A stretch of DNA of 64,000 nucleotides from Acidobacteriota bacterium (lineage in GTDB: Bacteria > Acidobacteriota > Terriglobia > Bryobacterales > Bryobacteraceae). Where the stretch lies: assembly GCA_026393985.1 (NCBI GenBank), contig JAPKZB010000079.1, positions 81,540-145,539 on the forward strand. Reading direction: 5' to 3'. The position numbers were made by a program, and so were the translations under genes. A model generated the notes under the pieces. It saw only the letters and a program-made list of their open reading frames with translations, was not told the origin of the DNA and searched no databases. Of the stretch, positions 57,448-64,000 are shown piece after piece (the first letter of the stretch is position 1; the number at the start of each line of letters is the position of its first letter).

Positions 57448-59073
57448 TTACGGCAAAGTGTCGGAAACCGGAAGAAAGACCGATGAGGAACGCGCCGATT
57501 GATCTGCCGCGTCAGCCAGACGCAGTAGTTCGAGTCGGATGGCGTCAACCATCGCCTTCCAACTCGCTTCGATGACATTGTCCGAGACGCCCACGGTAAC
57601 CCAAGTGCGCTCCTGATCATGCCATTCGATCAAGACTCGCACTTTGGCATCCGTGCCTTTCCGGGAGTCGATTACTCGCACCTTGTAATCGGCCAGCCTG
57701 ACGGCGGCGATCTCCGGATAGAGGCCAGATAGACACTGCCGGAGGCTGAGATCCAAAGCATGCACGGGACCGTTTCCCACGGCGGTTTCCGTGTGGAGAC
57801 CATCCTCTGCCTGGAGCGAAACGGTCGCAACGGTGAGCGACCCGCCGCTGCGCCCCATCTTGGTGGCCACATCCAACGAGACGAGATTGAAGAACGTGCG
57901 CCCCGGCCTGAGGGTCTCGCGGACCATCAATTCGAAAGTGCCTTCGGCGGCCTCGAGTTCGTATCCCTCGTGCTCGAGTTGCTTGATCTGGTCCAGCAGT
58001 TGACGTCGCTGGTGATCATTCAGTTGCGCCTCTAAACCCTGTTCTTTGAGCTTATAAGAAATGTTGCCCCGCCCGGACATGTCACTGAGCAGGACCCTCT
58101 GCTGATTACCGACCAAGCTGGGGTTTACATGTTCGTAGGTTGATGAGTCCTTCAGGACAGCACTGACGTGAACCCCGCCCTTGTGCGCAAAAGCGCTCTT
58201 CCCGATGTAAGGCTGATCGCTGCGGACCGGTAGATTGGCGAGTTCGGCGATGAAGTGCGCAACGCTCGTCAGTTGGCGCAGTTTCTGATCTCCGATTGTC
58301 GTGTGGCCCAATTTTAACTCAACGTTAGCGAGCACGGATATCAAATTGGCATTGCCGCAGCGCTCACCATATCCGTTTATGCACCCTTGGACGTGTGTGC
58401 ATCCTGCTTCGACGGCCGCGAGCGTATTTGCTACCGCAACGTCGGAATCATTGTGCGCATGGATCCCCAAGATACCAGGAAGCCGGTTCCTTACGGAAGC
58501 CACAATTTCGGACAATCTGCCAGGAAGAGTTCCCCCGTTCGTATCGCACAAACAGATCACATCGGCGCCGGCGTCTGCCGCTGCGCGGATGGTGGACAAC
58601 GCATATTCGGCATTGTGAGTGTAGCCGTCGAAGAAGTGCTCGGCATCGTATATGACCTCGCGCCCTTGTTGCTTGAGGTATCCGACCGTATTTTCAATGA
58701 TCCGGATGTTTTCCTCGAGCGTGATGTTCAGCGCTCGGAGAACGTGGAAATCCCAAGTTTTGCCAAAAATGGAGATGGCCGGCGTCTCGGCATCGACCAG
58801 TTCCCGAATCGATGGATCCGTGTCAACGGTATAGCGGGCAAAATGAGTCGCGCCAAAAGCACAAAGCTTGGCATGTTTCAGCGCGAGCTCGCTTTTGGCG
58901 CGAGTAAAGAACTCTTTATCTTTCGGATTGGAGCCAGGCCAGCCCCCTTCAATATAGTCGATCCCTAGTTCGTCAAGTTTCCGCGCAATCGTTAACTTAT
59001 CTTCCACGGAGAAGGAGACAGCTTCCCCTTGGGTTCCGTCGCGCAGGGTGGTGTCGAATGTCGTGATCTTCAT
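57448..59073 (-). CDS. cimA: (R)-citramalate synthase
   Basis: A 541-residue DRE-TIM condensing enzyme of the citramalate group of the isopropylmalate synthase family. TFDTTLRDGTQGEAVSFS is the N-terminal metal/substrate segment (Arg and Asp in TLRDG), with HAHNDSDVAVANTLAAVEAG for metal binding; a C-terminal regulatory (LeuA dimer) domain follows. CimA makes citramalate from pyruvate and acetyl-CoA, giving 2-oxobutyrate for isoleucine without threonine dehydratase. It is the last gene of the ilvB-ilvN-ilvC run, 24 bases behind ilvC, which supports this role over isopropylmalate or homocitrate synthesis. Confidence 0.9.
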   Translation of the reverse strand: MKITTFDTTLRDGTQGEAVSFSVEDKLTIARKLDELGIDYIEGGWPGSNPKDKEFFTRAKSELALKHAKLCAFGATHFARYTVDTDPSIRELVDAETPAISIFGKTWDFHVLRALNITLEENIRIIENTVGYLKQQGREVIYDAEHFFDGYTHNAEYALSTIRAAADAGADVICLCDTNGGTLPGRLSEIVASVRNRLPGILGIHAHNDSDVAVANTLAAVEAGCTHVQGCINGYGERCGNANLISVLANVELKLGHTTIGDQKLRQLTSVAHFIAELANLPVRSDQPYIGKSAFAHKGGVHVSAVLKDSSTYEHVNPSLVGNQQRVLLSDMSGRGNISYKLKEQGLEAQLNDHQRRQLLDQIKQLEHEGYELEAAEGTFELMVRETLRPGRTFFNLVSLDVATKMGRSGGSLTVATVSLQAEDGLHTETAVGNGPVHALDLSLRQCLSGLYPEIAAVRLADYKVRVIDSRKGTDAKVRVLIEWHDQERTWVTVGVSDNVIEASWKAMVDAIRLELLRLADAADQSARSSSVFLPVSDTLP

Positions 59074-59097
59074 AGGGGACGGACCCGGCCGGTTCTT

Positions 59098-60673
<1,576 letters not shown>

Positions 60674-60687
60674 CGAGAGATCCTAAA

Positions 60688-62421
60688 CTAGGCGACTGGA
60701 GTGGGTTGCACTGGCCCCAATACCATTTCATTGATAGCGCCACCGGCCGGCACCATGGGGTACACGTTTTCAGTTGGTGTTACGCGAACGTTGAGCAGGT
60801 ATGGCCCGTTGTATTCGATTGCTTCCTGCAACGCATCCGCCAATTCCGATGGGTGCTCCACGGTGCGTCCTTTGAATCCGTACGCCCCGGCGAGTTGTGC
60901 GGGCTCGGGGAAGCTGTCCAACGTTACCGAACAAAGACGGTTATTGTAGAACAGTTCCTGCCACTGACGGACCATCCCGAGATACCCGTTATTCATGACG
61001 ATGATCTTCACAGGAAGACCGTAGTTCATCAAAGTAGCGAGTTCGGGAAGTGACATTTGGAATCCTCCGTCACCGACGATGGAGAAGACCAACTGATCAG
61101 GATTCGCGAATTGGGCTCCGATCGCCGATGGAAGACCAAATCCCATCGAACCTAACCCGCCTGAGTTAATCCAGAGGCGCGGAGCGTTGTAGCGAATCAA
61201 CTGTGCGGCCCACATCTGGTGCTGGCCGACATCGGTTGTAATAATGGCTTTGCCTTGGGAGATTCGATCAATTTCTGCCATCAAGTGCTGCGGCTTGATT
61301 TCACTGGTCGAAAACACCGGTTTGAGTGGATGTTCTTCCTTCCAATCGCGGACCTGCTTCCACCACCGTTTCAAGCTTGACCTTTCGGGATTTCCCGTCT
61401 CGTTCCGGATTTCCTGTATATTGGCACACAACTTCGGCAAAACACGCTTCAAATCACCGACAATTGGCAGATCGGCGTTTCGATTTTTTGAAATTTCGGC
61501 CGGGTCGATATCAACGTGAATGATCTTGGCGTGGGGCGCAAATGCGGCTAGCCGTCCAGTCACTCGGTCATCGAAACGCACGCCCAGGGCGATGAGCAAG
61601 TCGGCACCTGACATAGCCATATTGGCGGCGTAGCTGCCGTGCATGCCAGGCATACTGATAAAATTCGGATGATCCGATGGCAACCCACCCAACCCCATCA
61701 GGGTGCAAACCGTGGGTGCATCGATCAATTCCACGAGAGCCCTGAGTTCCTCGTGTGCATTCCCGAGAACGATCCCTCCACCGGCGTAGACCATGGGCCG
61801 TTCCGCTTCCAGCATCATCTGGGCCGCTCTGCGGATCTGACCGGTATGTCCTTCGGTGTACACCTTGTAGCCGGGCAAGTGAATTGCATTCACCGGTTCA
61901 TAGTGGGCGTTGCCCATGAATACATCTTTGGTAACGTCAACCAAGACTGGGCCGGGTCGTCCCGAGGCAGCGATGTAGAACGCCTCGTGAATCACCGCAG
62001 GTAGGTCCTTCACGTTCTTGACCAAGTAGTTGTGCTTGGTGGCTGATCTGGTAATTCCAAACGTATCAGCCTCCTGAAATGCGTCAGTGCCGATCAGTTT
62101 GGTAGAGACCTGACCTGTCAGGGCAACAATCGGAATCGAGTCCATCATCGCATCGACGAGGCCCGTAACTAAATTCGTGGCACCCGGACCCGAGGTCGCA
62201 CAGCAAACCCCTACTCGCCCAGTGGAACGCGCATAGCCCTGTGCGGCGAAGGCCGCGTTTTGTTCATGGCGTACGAGAACATGTCGAATGGGGTTGTCAT
62301 AAAGAGCATCGTAGAAGGGGAGGGTCACTCCCCCGGGATACCCAAAAATGACTTCAACTCCCTCACGCCCCAAACATTCAAGAAGAATTTTTGCGCCACT
62401 CATCAATTGAGACATTGACAT
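60688..62421 (-). CDS. ilvB: Acetolactate synthase large subunit
   Basis: The ThDP-dependent synthase makes acetolactate from two pyruvates (or acetohydroxybutyrate). Motifs: GYPGGVTLPFYDALYD with the conserved Glu region after it (HEQNAAFAAQGYARST), GVCCATSGPGATNLVTGLVD, and the ThDP motif GDGGFQMSLPELATLMNYGL. ATG at 62421 is listed; the in-frame ATG at 62415 sits eight bases after GGAG and is a better-spaced start. First structural gene of ilvB-ilvN-ilvC-cimA, behind an attenuator-like leader. Base composition is much less GC-rich than upstream (29 of 60 G/C at 61021). Confidence 0.96.
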   Translation of the reverse strand: MSMSQLMSGAKILLECLGREGVEVIFGYPGGVTLPFYDALYDNPIRHVLVRHEQNAAFAAQGYARSTGRVGVCCATSGPGATNLVTGLVDAMMDSIPIVALTGQVSTKLIGTDAFQEADTFGITRSATKHNYLVKNVKDLPAVIHEAFYIAASGRPGPVLVDVTKDVFMGNAHYEPVNAIHLPGYKVYTEGHTGQIRRAAQMMLEAERPMVYAGGGIVLGNAHEELRALVELIDAPTVCTLMGLGGLPSDHPNFISMPGMHGSYAANMAMSGADLLIALGVRFDDRVTGRLAAFAPHAKIIHVDIDPAEISKNRNADLPIVGDLKRVLPKLCANIQEIRNETGNPERSSLKRWWKQVRDWKEEHPLKPVFSTSEIKPQHLMAEIDRISQGKAIITTDVGQHQMWAAQLIRYNAPRLWINSGGLGSMGFGLPSAIGAQFANPDQLVFSIVGDGGFQMSLPELATLMNYGLPVKIIVMNNGYLGMVRQWQELFYNNRLCSVTLDSFPEPAQLAGAYGFKGRTVEHPSELADALQEAIEYNGPYLLNVRVTPTENVYPMVPAGGAINEMVLGPVQPTPVA

Positions 62422-62435
62422 AACTCCAAAAACTG

Positions 62436-62471
62436 AAAAAGGCCACCGATCAGGTTTCCCTTCCGGTGGCC
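62436..62471 (-). terminator. Attenuator-type terminator of the ilv leader
   Basis: In the minus-strand RNA, GGCCACCG (62471-62464) pairs perfectly with CGGTGGCC (62448-62441) around a 15-base loop, and TTTTT follows at 62440-62436. Only about 14 bases then remain to ilvB, including GGAG. The hairpin thus lies between the leader peptide and the operon, the position of an attenuator. Confidence 0.8.
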
Positions 62472-62499
62472 TTTAGAATCCCTAGGGAGCCTTCTGCCA

Positions 62500-62583
62500 C
62501 TAGACGGGAACCCGTACGGGTACGTCGAGTGCGGCTACAGCACCAAGACCCATTTGCGGATGCAGACTCGCGTCGGTGGCCAA
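62500..62583 (-). promoter_or_regulatory. Val-rich leader peptide ORF of the ilv operon
   Basis: From ATG 62553 the minus strand encodes MGLGAVAALDVPVRVPV and a TAG at 62502-62500. Five of 17 codons are Val (GTA, GTA, GTA, GTT, GTC) and two are Leu. The frame also extends up to a TTG at 62583 with AAGGAGTGAG 7 bases before it, a better ribosome-binding site than the ATG has; that would give 27 residues. Val/Leu-rich leader peptides before a terminator are the hallmark of branched-chain amino-acid attenuation: ribosome stalling at scarce Val-tRNA would favour an antiterminator. Confidence 0.78.
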
Positions 62584-62732
62584 GAAAAAACTCACTCCTT
62601 GAGCGTAGAGCAAAAGCTCGTTAAATGCAAGAGGCCAGTTCTATAAATTACGCAAATGATTCCATCAGGTTTTGATCCATGAAGGTAAACATACAGCCAA
62701 CCCCAGCATTGCGCTCGTCAGGGCCCTGAGAC

Positions 62733-62942
62733 TTACCTTGAACAGTGATGTTTCCGTGCCATCGGCGTCGGAGCGCCCAGCGTGGACGCCGGCCGATCTG
62801 CCAACCCCGGCAACGCTTCGGCCAGGTACTCTCGCACGGGAATCCCCAGCCGCCGGCAAGTTTCCACCACCGAAAGGGTCGCCACCGTCCACGGCCCGGT
62901 CTCCGCGCTCCCCACATGAAGCCAGTGCTTCCGATATGTGCG
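62733..62942 (-). mobile_element. IS66-family transposase C-terminal remnant
   Basis: The frame reads KHWLHVGSAETGPW, then SVVETCRRLGIPVREYLAEA and LPGLADRP, which matches the C-terminal end of IS66-type transposases (the GRKNWLHVGS / VVETCRRL / EYL region). Nothing of the remaining transposase precedes it in the upstream minus-strand direction, so only a tail is left. The frame ends at 62733 in a degraded end. It lies just beyond the ilv promoter region, so insertion and decay may have trimmed the ilv upstream sequence. Nothing recognisable is seen in 62994-63248. Confidence 0.6.
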
Positions 62943-63248
62943 CGTGCACATTATTGGAAGAATAGCCAATAGATGAGAGAAGCGGTTTGTCACCTCACTT
63001 CAGTGTCTGACGCAAGCGGCAGGACCCCGAGACGGGCATCACCCTTCAACCAGCCACTGCTTCGGGCTGCTCTTGCCCGGAGAGCGCCAAAGCGGGGAAG
63101 CCGTGTTCGCGCGTCTTGACCCAAAGCCAAACTTGACCGAACCCCAAACAGTTTCCGGCGCGCTCACCAGTTGTGGTCCGCAAACATCCCGTCCGAGCCT
63201 GCAAGAGCGGGCCAGTAACGTTTCGTAACGTGCGATCCTGGGCAATCC

Positions 63249-63803
63249 ATGTCGAGGTCCTTGCGCTTCCCGGCGGTTGTGCATTGCTTGCGGACCTTGT
63301 CTTTGGTTGCTGTTGACCTGGTCCGACTGGTTGCCCTCGCCGCCCGTCCTCGGGCGGCGTTGGTGGCCGAGAACCTCTTCCTGCGAAAGCAGTTGGCCCT
63401 GTTCCAGGAGCGGAAGGTCAGGCCTCGGCGGGCCGACGATTCCACGCGCTGGATGATGGCGGCCCTGAGTCAATGGTTCGCGTGGCGCAACGCGCTGGTG
63501 AACGTACAAGCCGACACGCTCCTGCGTTGGCACCGCCAGGGATTCCGCCTCTCTTGGCGTTGGAAGTCGAAGACGGCGGGCCGACCGCGCCTGCCCAAGA
63601 ACCTCCGGGCGTTGATCCGCGAGATGGCGGCAGACAATCCCACCTGGGGACAGGAACGCATCGCCAACGAACTGCAGCTGAAGCTGGGAATCCTGGTTTC
63701 CTCTCGGACGGTCGCGAAGTCTCTGCGCCGTGGCGGCCTCGCGCGCACGCCAGATCCGAAGCAGCGCTTGCTCAATTTCGTCCCCAATCACGCCCAAGGG
63801 ATC
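63249..63803 (+). mobile_element. Transposase/integrase N-terminal half, interrupted
   Basis: The protein reads AENLFLRKQLALFQERKVRP, WHRQGFRLSWRWKSK, RPRLPKNLRALIREMAADNP and ELQLKLGILVSSRTVAKSLR, the DNA-binding half of an integrase-core transposase. Similarity runs to NHAQGIV and then stops; the next residues expected from relatives (the catalytic DDE domain beginning with a CDF-like segment) are absent. The frame stays open to 63902, but the last ~33 residues do not fit. The catalytic core would have to lie outside the window or beyond an insertion. Confidence 0.65.
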
Positions 63804-64000
63804 GTGCCACCTGAATCATGCACACCGCGCGATCCGGCCGGCCTGATTCGCGCAAGGGCCATGGTGAGGGAGGCCATGGCGAGCCCGCCAACAGTGGGCT
63901 AAAACGACGGGAGTCCGCACGGTCTCCCTGCCCGTGCGGCCTGCAAAGGAGCCACCCAATTGGCGAACACAGATCGGGACGACGCCAGCGCCGAGGGCGC
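63804..64000 (+). mobile_element. Candidate 5' end of a group II intron inside the transposase gene
   Basis: From GTG at 63804 the sequence is packed with hairpins: GCCATGG paired with CCATGGC, AGCCC with GGGCT around nine bases, and CCGCACGG with CCGTGCGG around a nine-base loop, all within about 100 bases. It begins GTGCC at the site where transposase similarity ends, resembling the GTGYG-type 5' ends of group II introns, and such introns often insert in mobile DNA. No maturase gene or domain V is visible because the window ends at 64000. This is a hypothesis. Confidence 0.35.

Noticed and set aside
62648..62917. Extra minus-strand frames overlapping the IS66 remnant
   Set aside because: Only one frame matches the transposase pattern; the others are shadows.
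63039..63797. 252-residue minus-strand frame opposite the transposase
   Set aside because: Arg/Pro/Gln-rich composition and full overlap with the transposase frame mark it as a shadow.

Overview
The window looks like part of the chromosome of an Acidobacteriota bacterium, most likely the Solibacter/Bryobacter group. The evidence is very high GC with strong G-richness over much of the + strand, a Ser/Thr kinase fused to TPR repeats, a secreted protein with the acidobacterial TIGR03437-type C-terminal domain, and many secreted proteins of unknown role. The assignment is inferred from gene content. No rRNA or other marker is present. Coding density is very high, and many neighbours overlap by 1-30 bases.

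Layout. 0-4.6 kb: end of a MEMO1-like gene, an ABC exporter with a downstream secreted protein, and truB. 4.6-13.2 kb: a long minus-strand run valS-nadC-birA-coaX-two unknown genes-yvcK-glmU with overlapping or near-touching genes; the TPR gene in it is frameshifted. 13.2-16.5 kb: serS, an enolase-superfamily enzyme paired with an RraA-like protein, and tRNA-His. 16.6-23.3 kb: the kinase/TPR protein, then secreted CHRD/TIGR03437, DUF4114-metalloprotease and PCYCGC-like proteins. 23.4-33.4 kb: an orphan polysaccharide-export permease, an aminotransferase, hrpB, a GT39-like protein, an oxidoreductase, a methyltransferase, queF and an archaeal-type ornithine cyclodeaminase. 33.4-44.4 kb: an acyl-CoA synthetase with a homogentisate-dioxygenase-like protein, a two-component/STAS/NuoI run, a xylose isomerase and acsA. 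44.4-51.3 kb: a guanidine/urea nitrogen-assimilation operon (two DUF1989 proteins, a biotin-dependent carboxylase, allophanate hydrolase) behind a structured leader that contains a terminator-like hairpin. 51.2-57.4 kb: phzF-like, small genes, mltG-ruvX, an AI-2E exporter-family protein, a TIM-barrel isomerase-like protein and tRNA-Arg. 57.4-62.6 kb: ilvB-ilvN-ilvC-cimA, preceded by a Val-rich leader peptide and a terminator, a classical attenuation arrangement. 62.7-64 kb: mobile debris comprising an IS66 transposase tail and a transposase ORF whose homology stops abruptly at a highly structured sequence that may be the 5' end of a group II intron, cut by the window edge.

How the genes fit together. 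The ilv-cim operon would make valine and isoleucine/leucine precursors, with citramalate synthase supplying 2-oxobutyrate without threonine. The carboxylase operon would release ammonia and CO2 from guanidine or urea. nadC, birA and coaX are cofactor genes, and birA would biotinylate the carboxylase, among others. glmU, mltG and possibly yvcK serve the cell envelope. The two points most worth following are the unexplained 5' leader of the guanidine/urea operon and the ilv leader-peptide attenuator.
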